64,000 nucleotides of DNA from an uncultured Lachnospiraceae bacterium (GTDB lineage: Bacteria; Bacillota; Clostridia; Lachnospirales; Lachnospiraceae), in NCBI GenBank assembly GCA_910579685.1, contig CAJTVN010000010.1, positions 1 to 64,000 on the forward strand, written 5' to 3'. Numbering within the stretch: position 1 is the stretch's first letter; every line of letters starts with the position of its first letter. The position numbers were made by a program, and so were the translations under genes. The notes under the pieces are model-generated. The model worked only from the letters and a program-made list of their open reading frames with translations, made no database searches and was not told the origin of the DNA. Below are positions 33,982 to 42,284 of this stretch, in pieces.

Positions 33982-34007
33982 CCAAGGTGGTGGAAACACC
34001 GCCTTGG
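33982..34007 (+). other. GNRA-capped hairpin between dnaK and dnaJ
   Basis: CCAAGGTGGTG pairs with CACCGCCTTGG (11 bp, one T-G pair) over a GAAA tetraloop. No U-tract follows, so it is more likely an mRNA processing or stability element that sets the DnaK:DnaJ ratio than a terminator. Confidence 0.65.
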
Positions 34008-34079
34008 ATAGTGTATTGTGTGCCTGGAGAGCGCAGTGCCTGGAAAGCAAGCTGCTCATAGAGCACGGGAGGAATCAGT

Positions 34080-35246
34080 ATGGCAGAACAAAAACGTGAC
34101 TATTATGAAGTCCTCGGAGTAGAAAAAAGCGCTGATGATGCGGCAATCAAAAAAGCATACAGGGTACTGGCCAAAAAGTATCACCCTGATATGAACCCGG
34201 GAGATGCTGAGGCGGAAAAGAAATTTAAGGAAGCTTCTGAAGCCTATGCGATCTTAAGCGACCCGGAGAAGAGAAGACAATATGACCAGTTTGGCCATGC
34301 TGCTTTTGAAGGCGGAGCCGGAGGCGGATTTGGTGGATTTGATTTTAGCAGCGCAGACTTTAGTGATATTTTTGGTGATATTTTTGGTGATTTCTTTGGG
34401 GGCGGAAGAAGGGGCAGGAGCAGCAATGGGCCCATGAAGGGCGCAAATATACGCACCAGTGTACGTATTACTTTTGAGGAAGCGGTATTTGGCGTTGAGA
34501 AAGAGATTGAACTGACTTTAAAGGATGAGTGCAAGACGTGTCACGGATCCGGGGCAAAGCCGGGAACCAGTCCGGAAACCTGTTCCAAATGCGGTGGTAA
34601 AGGCCAGGTGGTATTCACTCAGCAGTCCTTTTTCGGCACGGTCCGCAATGTACAGACCTGTCCGGAATGCAACGGAACCGGCAAGGTTATCAAGGAGAAA
34701 TGCAGTGACTGTCATGGATCCGGTTACATTGCAAGCCGGAAGAAAATCCAGGTATCCATACCGGCGGGAATCGACAACGGCCAGAGTGTCCGTATCAGGG
34801 ATAAGGGAGAGCCCGGCTCCAACGGAGGTTCCAGAGGCGATCTGCTGGTAGAGGTGATTGTGGGACGCCATCCGATTTTCCAGAGACAGGATTACAATAT
34901 TTTTTCCGCGGTGCCCATATCCTTTGCGGTGGCCGCGCTTGGCGGCGATGTGATCGTGGATACCGTGGACGGAAAGGTGATATACGAAGTGAAAGCCGGC
35001 ACACAGACCGATACCAAGGTCAGACTCAAAGGAAAGGGGGTTCCTTCTCTTAGAAACAGGGATGTGCGGGGCGACCACTATGTGACTTTGATCGTGCAGA
35101 CGCCCGAAAAGCTGTCCCATGAGGCAAGAGAGCTTCTTAAGCAGTTTGACGCAGTGACGGGAGACAGCCTGAATGCGGCGAAGAATGCACAGCCGGACAA
35201 AGCGGGAGATCCCAAAGAAAAAAAGAAAAAGAAATTGTTTAAATAA
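34080..35246 (+). CDS. dnaJ: Co-chaperone DnaJ (Hsp40)
   Basis: A 388-residue type I Hsp40 that stimulates DnaK ATPase. The J domain (1-70) has YYEVLGVEKSADD and the HPD motif in KKYHPDMNPGD; a Gly/Phe-rich linker follows (GGAGGGFGGFDFSSADF, then DIFGDIFGDFFGGG). The zinc-binding domain holds four CxxCxGxG repeats: CKTCHGSG, CSKCGGKG, CPECNGTG and CSDCHGSG, near 150-220. The C-terminal substrate domains end in a lysine-rich tail (KEKKKKKLFK). GGGAGGAA precedes the ATG. Confidence 0.98.
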   Translation: MAEQKRDYYEVLGVEKSADDAAIKKAYRVLAKKYHPDMNPGDAEAEKKFKEASEAYAILSDPEKRRQYDQFGHAAFEGGAGGGFGGFDFSSADFSDIFGDIFGDFFGGGRRGRSSNGPMKGANIRTSVRITFEEAVFGVEKEIELTLKDECKTCHGSGAKPGTSPETCSKCGGKGQVVFTQQSFFGTVRNVQTCPECNGTGKVIKEKCSDCHGSGYIASRKKIQVSIPAGIDNGQSVRIRDKGEPGSNGGSRGDLLVEVIVGRHPIFQRQDYNIFSAVPISFAVAALGGDVIVDTVDGKVIYEVKAGTQTDTKVRLKGKGVPSLRNRDVRGDHYVTLIVQTPEKLSHEARELLKQFDAVTGDSLNAAKNAQPDKAGDPKEKKKKKLFK

Positions 35247-35249
35247 AAG

Positions 35250-35288
35250 AAAAGGCGTATGGCAGATGATGAGTCCATACGCTTTTTC
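35250..35288 (+). terminator. Terminator of the heat-shock operon
   Basis: AAAAGGCGTATGG (35250-35262) pairs with CCATACGCTTTTT (35275-35287), loop of 12, ending in a T-run. Confidence 0.88.
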
Positions 35289-35300
35289 TGCACATAGTAC

Positions 35301-35625
35301 AGGATCTGCAGATGAAAAATTTCAGCCCGCAAGGCCCACGCTGCGAATCCGCCGGTCTGTGCGCCCGATCCGGCATTGGGCTGCGGACTGATGTTACAAA
35401 TCGGATTTCACTAATAAAATGCTTCAGGGTTTCGGAAAACGGACGGGGCGGCACTAAGCGGCATCCGTGCCGCTAGTGCCTGAAACCGCCGTCCATGGCG
35501 GTTTCTCCCTGATAGAGATACATTTTATAAGTGAAATTACCGATCTTCCGCAACAGCCCGGAAGCCTAAGGCCGTGCTCCGTCCGGCTCAGACCGGCAGG
35601 GCTGCTGAAAAACCGCACAGGTAAA
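35301..35625. repeat. Large imperfect palindrome, copy 2
   Basis: Second copy of the element at 19047-19347. The 146-bp core (35400-35545) begins ATCGGATTTCACTAATAAAA and ends AAGTGAAATTACCGATC; the second central hairpin (35482-35505) is identical to copy 1. The first hairpin pairs GGCACTA (35450-35456) with TAGTGCC (35474-35480), where copy 1 has GGCGCTT with AAGCGCC. The outer arms are more diverged but still inverted (GCCGGTCTG with CAGACCGGC). The element lies between the dnaJ terminator and apbE; the rest of 35289-35740 holds no gene. Confidence 0.85.
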
Positions 35626-35740
35626 AAAATTTTACAAGTTATTTTATTCTACAAGAAAATATACTATAATTGTTCTCGTGTGGCAACCTTTTCATTTTGA
35701 AATCCCATTCACAGTCTGCGCCATACGATCGGAGGATATT

Positions 35741-36745
35741 TTGAAAAACGCTTCTATCTCGTTGTCCGTACTCTTAACCGTGATTCTGTCTGCCGCTTCC
35801 CTGCTTTTTGCAGGATGCTCTCTTTCCCGTGGCAGCGCTTTTTCCAGCCAGGACAGGCAGACACGGACGGGCTTTTATTTGAATACCGTAATCTCTGTCA
35901 CCATCTACGGTCCCGCCTCGGAGGATCTCCTGGACGGCTGCATGGAGCTCGCCGCATATTATGAGAACCTTCTCAGCAGAACCATGGAGGGCAGCGATGT
36001 CTGGAACATCAATCACAGCGGCGGCCGGCCTGTTACCGTCCATGAGGAAACGCTCCTGCTTCTCGAAACCGCCCTCTCCTACGCCGAACTGTCAAAGGGG
36101 CTTGTCGATCCTACCATTGGCGCCCTCTCCATTCTCTGGAATATGGGGGAGGAAAACCAGGGGATCATCCCGGACGAAAAGGAAATCAGGCAGGCGCTCT
36201 CCCATGTAAATTACAAAAATGTCCGGATCGATGGCAGCCAGGTTTCCCTGGAAGATCCTGAGTGCCGTCTGGATCTTGGTTTTATCGCAAAGGGCTATAT
36301 TGCGGACCGCATGAGAGAGTATCTTCTCTCCAAAGGCGTGACAAGCGCCATTATCAACCTCGGCGGAAACGTGAGCGCCATCGGGTGCCGGCCGGACAAA
36401 ACCCCCTTTCGGGTGGGCGTCCAGAAGCCTTTTGCCCAGACCGGCGACTACTCGCTTGTTCTGGAGATCGATGATCTCTCTGTCGTCTCCTCCGGAAATT
36501 ATGAACGCTGCTTTGAGAAGGACGGCGTTCTCTATCATCACATCCTCTCCACCAGGGACGGCAGTCCTGCCCGAACCGGACTTGACAGCGTTACCATTAT
36601 CTGCAGCCGCTCCGTGGACGGGGACGCTCTCTCCACCCTCTGCTTCCTCCTGGGATATGAAAAGGGAAGGGAGCTGGTGGAAAGTCTGGACAATACGCAG
36701 GCTGTGTTTATCACAGAGGACGGTTCTGTTTTCCAGACCTTTTAG
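35741..36745 (+). CDS. apbE: FAD:protein FMN transferase (ApbE), lipoprotein
   Basis: A 334-residue exported enzyme that attaches FMN through a phosphoester bond to Thr/Ser of target proteins such as RnfG and RnfD. A signal peptide with lipobox LLFAGC lies near residue 25. Family motifs are NTVISVTIYG near 48, WNINHSGG near 90, GLVDPTIGALSILWNMG near 126, the active-site region LDLGFIAKGYIADRM near 184 and AIINLGGNVSAIG near 206, and a later metal-binding HILSTRDGSPAR near 270. The start is TTG 35741 with GGAGG close upstream. A TATAAT at 35665-35670 may serve as its -10. The Rnf operon 11 kb away encodes the expected substrates. Confidence 0.92.
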   Translation: MKNASISLSVLLTVILSAASLLFAGCSLSRGSAFSSQDRQTRTGFYLNTVISVTIYGPASEDLLDGCMELAAYYENLLSRTMEGSDVWNINHSGGRPVTVHEETLLLLETALSYAELSKGLVDPTIGALSILWNMGEENQGIIPDEKEIRQALSHVNYKNVRIDGSQVSLEDPECRLDLGFIAKGYIADRMREYLLSKGVTSAIINLGGNVSAIGCRPDKTPFRVGVQKPFAQTGDYSLVLEIDDLSVVSSGNYERCFEKDGVLYHHILSTRDGSPARTGLDSVTIICSRSVDGDALSTLCFLLGYEKGRELVESLDNTQAVFITEDGSVFQTF

Positions 36746-36780
36746 CTGTGCATGACCGTATAACAAATCCCCGCGTTAGC

Positions 36781-37452
36781 TTAACGCTGCGTCTCTCCTG
36801 ACTGAAGATTTTCCAGCCACGGAATTACTTCTTCCAGCGAAGCCAATTGTGCAGCGGCCATTTTCCGGTATTTTTCATCCGGCACCTTCATGTCGGGAAT
36901 ACAGATAACGTCTATCCCTGCCAGGCTGGCCGCCTGTATTCCCGCCTCGCTGTCTTCCAGGATCAGGCAGTTTTCCCTGGGTTTTTGTGTGTATTCCCAC
37001 GCCTTTATAAAAATGTCCGGAAAAGGCTTCCCCCTCTTTATGTCTGTTCCAAATACCATGTGATGGAAAAACGTGTCAATTCCGTTTTTGCGAAGGATAT
37101 CCACCGCCCGCTCTCTTGTACTGGAAGAAGCCAGCAATATCTGATAATCCCTTTCTTTCAGATAAGCCAGCAATTCCGCGGCTCCCCTTTTCAGGCTGAC
37201 GCCCTTCTTAAAATATTCCTTTTCCTTCTCATCCACAAACGCATAACCGTCCTCCACGGAGAGCGGAAGACGGTATTTGTTAATCAGCGCAGGCATATTG
37301 CTTGTCTCGGTTTTTCCACTGTAATCATGAATGTATTCTTCGAGGGAAAGACTCTGCCCATACTTTCCGGTCAGGTCGCAATACAGCTGATAGGAAATAA
37401 TTTCGGTGTCAATGAGCAATCCGTCCAGGTCAAAAATAACCGCATTTTTCAT
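36781..37452 (-). CDS. HAD-family hydrolase, beta-phosphoglucomutase-like
   Basis: A 223-residue HAD phosphatase. Motif I is IFDLDGLLIDTE near 5 (nucleophile and acid Asp), motif II lies in ILLASSSTRERA near 107, motif III is the Lys in FGTDIKRGKPFPDIF near 134, and motif IV is CLILEDSEAGIQAA near 162. An alpha-helical cap lies between motifs I and II, giving subclass I similar to YcjU/PgmB. Substrate unknown; sugar phosphates are typical. It has its own likely promoter on the minus strand (TTGCGG, 17 bp, ATAAAA around 37540). It converges with apbE. Confidence 0.87.
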   Translation of the reverse strand: MKNAVIFDLDGLLIDTEIISYQLYCDLTGKYGQSLSLEEYIHDYSGKTETSNMPALINKYRLPLSVEDGYAFVDEKEKEYFKKGVSLKRGAAELLAYLKERDYQILLASSSTRERAVDILRKNGIDTFFHHMVFGTDIKRGKPFPDIFIKAWEYTQKPRENCLILEDSEAGIQAASLAGIDVICIPDMKVPDEKYRKMAAAQLASLEEVIPWLENLQSGETQR

Positions 37453-37586
37453 CTTGCATACTCCTTATCTGAATAAAATTCTGGATTCTTTTAATCAAAT
37501 TTGAGAGTGATACTTCCTGTTACCCCTCTCTATCCGGCATTTTATCACAAGATGGAATCTTTCCGCAAGAGCTGATAATTTCCCTT

Positions 37587-38729
37587 TCAAAAAGCTTTGT
37601 TATACAGTTCTATCACATCCGCTTTCGTCGTTTTCCGCGGATTGACTGCTATATTCCCGCTTTTCATGGCATCCTCGGCCATAGCCTCAAAATTTTCCGT
37701 CCGCACACCGGTCTCCCTCAGGCTGCGCGGAATGCCTAACTGCGCATTCAGGAGCCGAAGGGCCTGCGTAAGCATACAGGGATAAAACTTTTCCTCCGGG
37801 ATCGGCCGGCTTTCTATGCATCGGTAAATTTCATAATATTTCCCCTGATCCGTCGGCGCATTATATTCCACGACGGCGGGAAGCAGGATTGCATTTGCGA
37901 CTCCATGGGGCACATTGAAACAGGCACTGACCGGATGGCTCATGGCATGTACGTTTCCAAGCCTGGCATGAGAAAACGCAATGCCTGCAAACAGCGATCC
38001 CAGCATCATCGCCTCCGTTTCCCTTTTGCGGTCGGATACATAAGTCCGGATGCTTTTTCCAATCAACTGCAGGGCTTTTTGTGCAAACAGGTCCGAGTAC
38101 GGAGACGACGCAAGCGAAATATATGCCTCCAATGCATGCACCATGGCATCCACACCGCATGCAGCCGCCGTTTCCTTGGGGACGCTCACGATCAGCTCCG
38201 GATCCAGTATCGCGCAGGCCGGCAGTAAATAGCTGCTGGACACCGACAGTTTATAACTGCGGTCATGGTCGGTAATGACGGAGAAAGGCGTCACTTCCGA
38301 TCCGGTACCCGCAGTGGTGGGGACAGCGATTATGGGAACAATCGGCCCGGGCACTTTACCCGCTCCCTCGTATTCCGTAATCTTTCCTCCGTATACAGCC
38401 AATATTCCTGCCGCTTTCGCCACATCCAGGGGCGAGCCGCCGCCCAATGCCACGATAAAATCCGCACCGCTGCTCTTATATGACTCTGCGGCCCGTTCCA
38501 CCGTCCCCGTCCCCGGATTTCCTTCCGTCTGCGTAAACGCTTCGCTCTCTATTCCCGCCGCCCTGAGAGCATCCCGGCATTCTTCCACCATACCCATTTT
38601 CTGAAGGTGCGGTCCGGAAATAATGAATGCCCTGCTCTTTTGCAGCCTTTTTGCGGCTTTGGGAAGCTCCCGCAGGCTTCCCTTCCCGAAGATCACGTTT
38701 TGCGGGATTGAAAAAGAAAATGTTTGCAC
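37587..38729 (-). CDS. Iron-containing (group III) alcohol dehydrogenase
   Basis: A 380-residue Fe-ADH that reduces aldehydes to alcohols with NAD(P)H. NAD-binding features are GGGSPLDVAK near 95 and VPTTAGTGSEVTPFSV near 136. Metal ligands lie in DAMVHALEAYIS near 195 and in NVHAMSHPVSACFNVPHGVA near 260. The start is GTG 38729, overlapping the Shine-Dalgarno region of the aminotransferase end, only 3 bp away. Placed after a class III aminotransferase, it probably reduces the aldehyde that the transaminase makes. Confidence 0.88.
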   Translation of the reverse strand: MQTFSFSIPQNVIFGKGSLRELPKAAKRLQKSRAFIISGPHLQKMGMVEECRDALRAAGIESEAFTQTEGNPGTGTVERAAESYKSSGADFIVALGGGSPLDVAKAAGILAVYGGKITEYEGAGKVPGPIVPIIAVPTTAGTGSEVTPFSVITDHDRSYKLSVSSSYLLPACAILDPELIVSVPKETAAACGVDAMVHALEAYISLASSPYSDLFAQKALQLIGKSIRTYVSDRKRETEAMMLGSLFAGIAFSHARLGNVHAMSHPVSACFNVPHGVANAILLPAVVEYNAPTDQGKYYEIYRCIESRPIPEEKFYPCMLTQALRLLNAQLGIPRSLRETGVRTENFEAMAEDAMKSGNIAVNPRKTTKADVIELYNKAF

Positions 38730-38732
38730 CCC

Positions 38733-39956
38733 TTACACCGCCTTACTCAAAGCTTCAACGGAAGCCTTTATAATTTCATATGCCTCGTCGCAGTCCTTTC
38801 TGTCAATAATCAGAGGCGGAACCATACGGATAATGTGGTCTCCGATCGCTGTCAGAAGAAGATGGCGGTGCAGACATTCATGCTTTACATCCGTGCTGTT
38901 AATTTCCTCGTCGAATTCCACGCCGATAAGCAGCCCCTGCCCTCTTACGTCCTTCACCCTTGGAAGGCTCTTAAGCCTCTCCATAAAATATGCGCCCATC
39001 TGCGCCGCATTCTCCGCCAGGTTTCTCTCCAGCAGCTCATCGATCTGTGCCAGTGCCGCCGCACAGCTGACCGGATGTCCGCCAAAGGTAGTTCCATGGG
39101 AGCCTGCCGAAAATGCTCCGGACACTTCTTTTGTGGCACAGATGGCTCCGATTGGCATACCGCCGCCCAGCGCCTTCGCCATGGATACAATATCCGGTTT
39201 GACGCCATAATTCATGTAGCTCATGATCTTACCGGTTCTGCACCATCCGGTCTGCACCTCGTCCAGCAAAAGCAGCATTCCGTTCTCATCGCAGAATTTG
39301 CGAAGTCCCCTCATAAATTCCTGCGTTGCCGGGTGTACGCCGCCCTCGCCCTGAACCGGCTCCACCATGATTGCGATGGTATTCTCCGTGCAGGCGTTTC
39401 TGAATGCCTGCAGGTCATTGTAGGGCGCATAGGAAAAGCCATAGGTCATGGGACCGAAGCCCACCTGGCATCCGTTCCCGGGCTGTCCGGTGGCCGACAT
39501 GGAGCCAAAAGTTCTCCCGTGAAAGCCCATTTTGGCTGTCACAATGTGATAATGGTTGGGACCGTATTTTTCGATTCCGTATTTTCTTGCCATCTTGATC
39601 ATGGCCTCGTTTGCCTCCGTACCGGAATTCTGAAAGTAAATCTTATCCATGCCGATCACCGTGCAGACCTTTTCCGCCAGAAGCGCCTGCGGAATGGTAT
39701 ATGGATAATTAAACGTGTGCATCAGAGTCTTTGCCTGCGCCACCACTGCGTCCACCACCTTTTTATTGCAGTTGCCTGCCGCATTGACGGCTATGCCCGC
39801 ATAAAAGTCGAGATACTTTTCCCCTTTCTCGTCATAAATATACTGTTCCCCGGCCGTCTCCGCCAGAAAATCAAATCTTTCATAGGTCTCTATCATATAT
39901 TTTTTTACTTTGTCCTTAATATCCTGTGCGGTTAATCCTGTATCTGCCAGCTTCAT
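38733..39956 (-). CDS. Class III PLP-dependent aminotransferase
   Basis: A 407-residue omega-amino-acid or acetylornithine/GABA-type transaminase. Visible are YLDFYAGIAVNAAGNCN near 48, QNSGTEANEAMIKMAR near 106 (cofactor phosphate), GFHGRTFGSMSATGQ near 140, MLLLLDEVQTGWCRTGK near 232 (PLP Asp) and the Schiff-base lysine in DIVSMAKALGGGMPIGA near 260. ATG 39956 is chosen because GGGAGG lies about 10 bases upstream; ATG 39974 overlaps that site. Specificity is not readable; the partner Fe-ADH suggests an amine whose aldehyde is reduced. Confidence 0.88.
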   Translation of the reverse strand: MKLADTGLTAQDIKDKVKKYMIETYERFDFLAETAGEQYIYDEKGEKYLDFYAGIAVNAAGNCNKKVVDAVVAQAKTLMHTFNYPYTIPQALLAEKVCTVIGMDKIYFQNSGTEANEAMIKMARKYGIEKYGPNHYHIVTAKMGFHGRTFGSMSATGQPGNGCQVGFGPMTYGFSYAPYNDLQAFRNACTENTIAIMVEPVQGEGGVHPATQEFMRGLRKFCDENGMLLLLDEVQTGWCRTGKIMSYMNYGVKPDIVSMAKALGGGMPIGAICATKEVSGAFSAGSHGTTFGGHPVSCAAALAQIDELLERNLAENAAQMGAYFMERLKSLPRVKDVRGQGLLIGVEFDEEINSTDVKHECLHRHLLLTAIGDHIIRMVPPLIIDRKDCDEAYEIIKASVEALSKAV

Positions 39957-39979
39957 TTCTTTTATTCCTCCCATTATTT

Positions 39980-40663
39980 TCAGTGCTTTTGTTCCTGCAG
40001 TTTCGAATGATCTGCCGGTTTGATCATCTGCGGCGTGATCAGACCTTTGATAATCAGGTACTGTTCAATGATTTTCACGCAATTATAGACGCCCGCCTTT
40101 TCACTGTTCAGCGTCATGTCATAGTTCACCGGATTCGTCCAGTAATTTCCATGGGTGTAGTATTGATAATACTGTGCGCGGTACTTGTCGGTCTGCGAGA
40201 TGGTCGCATGGGCGGTTTCTTCCGTCACGCCCATGCGCTCCATTGTCCGCTGTACGCAGAACGCTCTCGGCGCTTCTATGTACACGCTGACCACATTGGG
40301 ACGGCCTCTGAGCACGTAATCGGCGCATTTGCCCACAATCACGCAGGATTCCGTATCAGCCAGTTCCTTAATGATTGTGCATTGATACTCAAACAGCTTG
40401 TCATCTGATACAAATTTCTCGTTTCGCGCAATATAATTTCTCGCTCTGGGAAGCCCCTGCAGAAAGCTCGACAAGCCTCCATTGTCCCTGATTTTTTCAT
40501 TTACCGCTTTAAACAGATTCTCGTTTAATCCGCTCATCTGGCTGGCCAGCGTCAGAATCCGGTTTTCATAGCAGTGAATCCCCAGCTCCTTTGCCAGACA
40601 TGACGCGATTTCTTTTCCTCCGGATCCAAATCCCCTTGCAAATGTAACGATAAAGTTATCCAT
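39980..40663 (-). CDS. Cytidylate-kinase-like family protein
   Basis: A 227-residue P-loop protein of the cytidylate_kin2 group. The N-terminus IVTFARGFGSGGKEIASCLA carries a Walker A-like FGSGGKE; further features are SCVIVGKCADYVLRGRPNV near 126 and the ERMGVTEETAHATI lid-like segment near 158. Such proteins are common beside transporters and unrelated enzymes in Clostridia and are not the essential Cmk. Here it lies between the ABC transporter and the aminotransferase. Substrate unknown; a regulatory or nucleoside-kinase role is a guess. Confidence 0.8.
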   Translation of the reverse strand: MDNFIVTFARGFGSGGKEIASCLAKELGIHCYENRILTLASQMSGLNENLFKAVNEKIRDNGGLSSFLQGLPRARNYIARNEKFVSDDKLFEYQCTIIKELADTESCVIVGKCADYVLRGRPNVVSVYIEAPRAFCVQRTMERMGVTEETAHATISQTDKYRAQYYQYYTHGNYWTNPVNYDMTLNSEKAGVYNCVKIIEQYLIIKGLITPQMIKPADHSKLQEQKH

Positions 40664-40685
40664 AATTCACACGCCTCCCGCTTCT

Positions 40686-41426
40686 CTATCCGGCCAGATA
40701 TCTGCTTAAAAATTCTCTGGTCCGGGAATTTTTTGGATTGGTGAACAACTGGGACGGCGGTGCGTCTTCCGCCACGTATCCGCCGTCCATGAAGATTGTC
40801 CGGGTGGAGACATCCCTTGCAAACGCCATTTCATGAGTGACGATCACCATGGTCAGTCCGGTCACAGCCAGCTTTTTCATCACGTTCAACACCTCGCCCA
40901 CCATCTCCGGATCCAGTGCGGAGGTAGGTTCGTCAAACAGAAGTACCTCCGGATTCATGCAGAGCGATCTTGCAATGGCCACCCGCTGTTTCTGTCCTCC
41001 CGACAGCTGAGAAGGCCTTGCGTTAATATACGGGGCCATGCCTACCGCCTTCAGGTGAGTGATTGCCCTGTCAAAGGCCTCCTCCTTTACAAGGTGCAGC
41101 ACCTTCCTGGTACAGAGCATGCAGTTTTCCAGAACCGTCATATTATGGAACAGGTTGAAGGACTGAAATACCATGCCCACCCTGGAGCGGTATTCGTTAA
41201 TTTCTCTCTGCACATCGCGAACCTCTTTCCCGTAAAACATGATTTTCCCGGATGTCTGGTGTTCCAGCCGGTTCATGCATCGCAGCAGGGTGGATTTTCC
41301 CGAGCCCGAGGAACCGACAATGCAGATAATCTCTCCCACATGGATGTCCATGTCTATTTTTCTGAGCACCTCATGGTCTCCAAATGTTTTATTCAGATTT
41401 TGAACTGAAATGATTGTTTCACTCAT
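40686..41426 (-). CDS. Polar amino-acid-type ABC transporter ATP-binding protein
   Basis: A 246-residue ATPase of the GlnQ/HisP type. Walker A is GSSGSGKSTLLR near 36, Q-loop GMVFQSFNLFHNMT near 81, signature LSGGQKQRVAIAR near 137, Walker B VLLFDEPTSALDPE near 158 and the H-loop IVTHEMAFARDV near 192. AGGAGG precedes the ATG. It is 14 bp after the permease gene and completes the importer with the binding protein. Confidence 0.93.
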   Translation of the reverse strand: MSETIISVQNLNKTFGDHEVLRKIDMDIHVGEIICIVGSSGSGKSTLLRCMNRLEHQTSGKIMFYGKEVRDVQREINEYRSRVGMVFQSFNLFHNMTVLENCMLCTRKVLHLVKEEAFDRAITHLKAVGMAPYINARPSQLSGGQKQRVAIARSLCMNPEVLLFDEPTSALDPEMVGEVLNVMKKLAVTGLTMVIVTHEMAFARDVSTRTIFMDGGYVAEDAPPSQLFTNPKNSRTREFLSRYLAG

Positions 41427-41440
41427 ATCAAACCTCCTGC

Positions 41441-42208
41441 TCAGTCATTATCCATGTATTCTGCGGCAAGCGCATAGTCGCTCTTTCCACTCATCCTCTT
41501 CTCCAGGAAGTTGAAGACCTTATTGAACGCAAAGCACAGTACGAAATAGATCACCGCAATGACCAGATAAGACTCAAAATATTTATAGTAATTGCCGCCC
41601 ACGGTTTTTGCCGCCATAAAAAGCTCCTGCACGGCGATGACGTTCAATACGGATGTCATCTTCAGGTTGGTCAAAAAAGTGTTTGCCATCTCGGGAATGA
41701 TGTTTTTGAACGCCTGGGGTAACACAATATACACCATGGTTTTCATGGGGGACATTCCCATGGCCCATGCGCCCTCTCTCTGTCCCTGATCAATGGAGCC
41801 GATTCCGGCTCTGACGGTCTCTGCCATATATGCGCCGGTATTCAGTACCGTGACCAGTATGCCGGCGCTTACCGGCGTAATCTCAACACCAGCCTGCCTT
41901 ATTCCGAAATAGATGATCATTGCCTGAACAATCATCGGGGTATCGCGAAATATTTCCACGTATACGGCGGCGGCGAACTTTATCAGTTTCAGCAGCAGCC
42001 TGCGGATCACGTGATCGCCCGGGCTGATCTGCGCATCCTGAATCATTCCAATCACGTAACCCACAAGAAATCCCAAAAGAGTACCCAAAACCGCAATAAA
42101 CAGGGTCAGGCCGGTTCCCTTCCAGAACATGCCGGCATATTTATTGGCCAGGAAGATCATCCACTCCATGGAATTTTCCGGATTCTCAATCGCAAATATG
42201 TTTAACAT
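41441..42208 (-). CDS. Polar amino-acid-type ABC transporter permease
   Basis: A 255-residue HisM/GlnP-type permease with about five membrane segments. The EAA-like coupling loop is QREGAWAMGMSPMKTMVYIV near 160, and RDTPMIVQAMIIYFGIRQAG matches the family's central motif. The start ATG 42208 has AGAAAGG 8 bases upstream; a GTG at 42217 is an alternative. A hairpin separates it from the binding-protein gene, a common way to make more binding protein than permease. Confidence 0.92.
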   Translation of the reverse strand: MLNIFAIENPENSMEWMIFLANKYAGMFWKGTGLTLFIAVLGTLLGFLVGYVIGMIQDAQISPGDHVIRRLLLKLIKFAAAVYVEIFRDTPMIVQAMIIYFGIRQAGVEITPVSAGILVTVLNTGAYMAETVRAGIGSIDQGQREGAWAMGMSPMKTMVYIVLPQAFKNIIPEMANTFLTNLKMTSVLNVIAVQELFMAAKTVGGNYYKYFESYLVIAVIYFVLCFAFNKVFNFLEKRMSGKSDYALAAEYMDND

Positions 42209-42243
42209 CGCTGCCACCTTTCTTTCTCCTTTTTCCGGCTTAT

Positions 42244-42275
42244 GCGCCCGGCAGCCAGGCTGATTTTCCGGGCGC
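42244..42275 (-). terminator. Intra-operon hairpin after the binding-protein gene
   Basis: GCGCCCGG (42244-42251) pairs with CCGGGCGC (42268-42275), with an inner CAGCC/GGCTG stem. It lies just past the binding-protein stop. The T-run is absent on the minus-strand side, so partial termination or mRNA stabilisation is inferred. Confidence 0.6.
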
Positions 42276-42284
42276 AGTATGAAA

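Noticed and set aside
36773..36787. Hairpin GCGTTA/TAACGC between apbE and the HAD gene as a terminator
   Set aside because: Only 6 bp of stem with a 3-base loop, overlapping the HAD stop, and no T-run; too weak to call.
38724..39935. A 403-codon plus-strand open frame
   Set aside because: Antisense to the class III aminotransferase; no start signal or domain.
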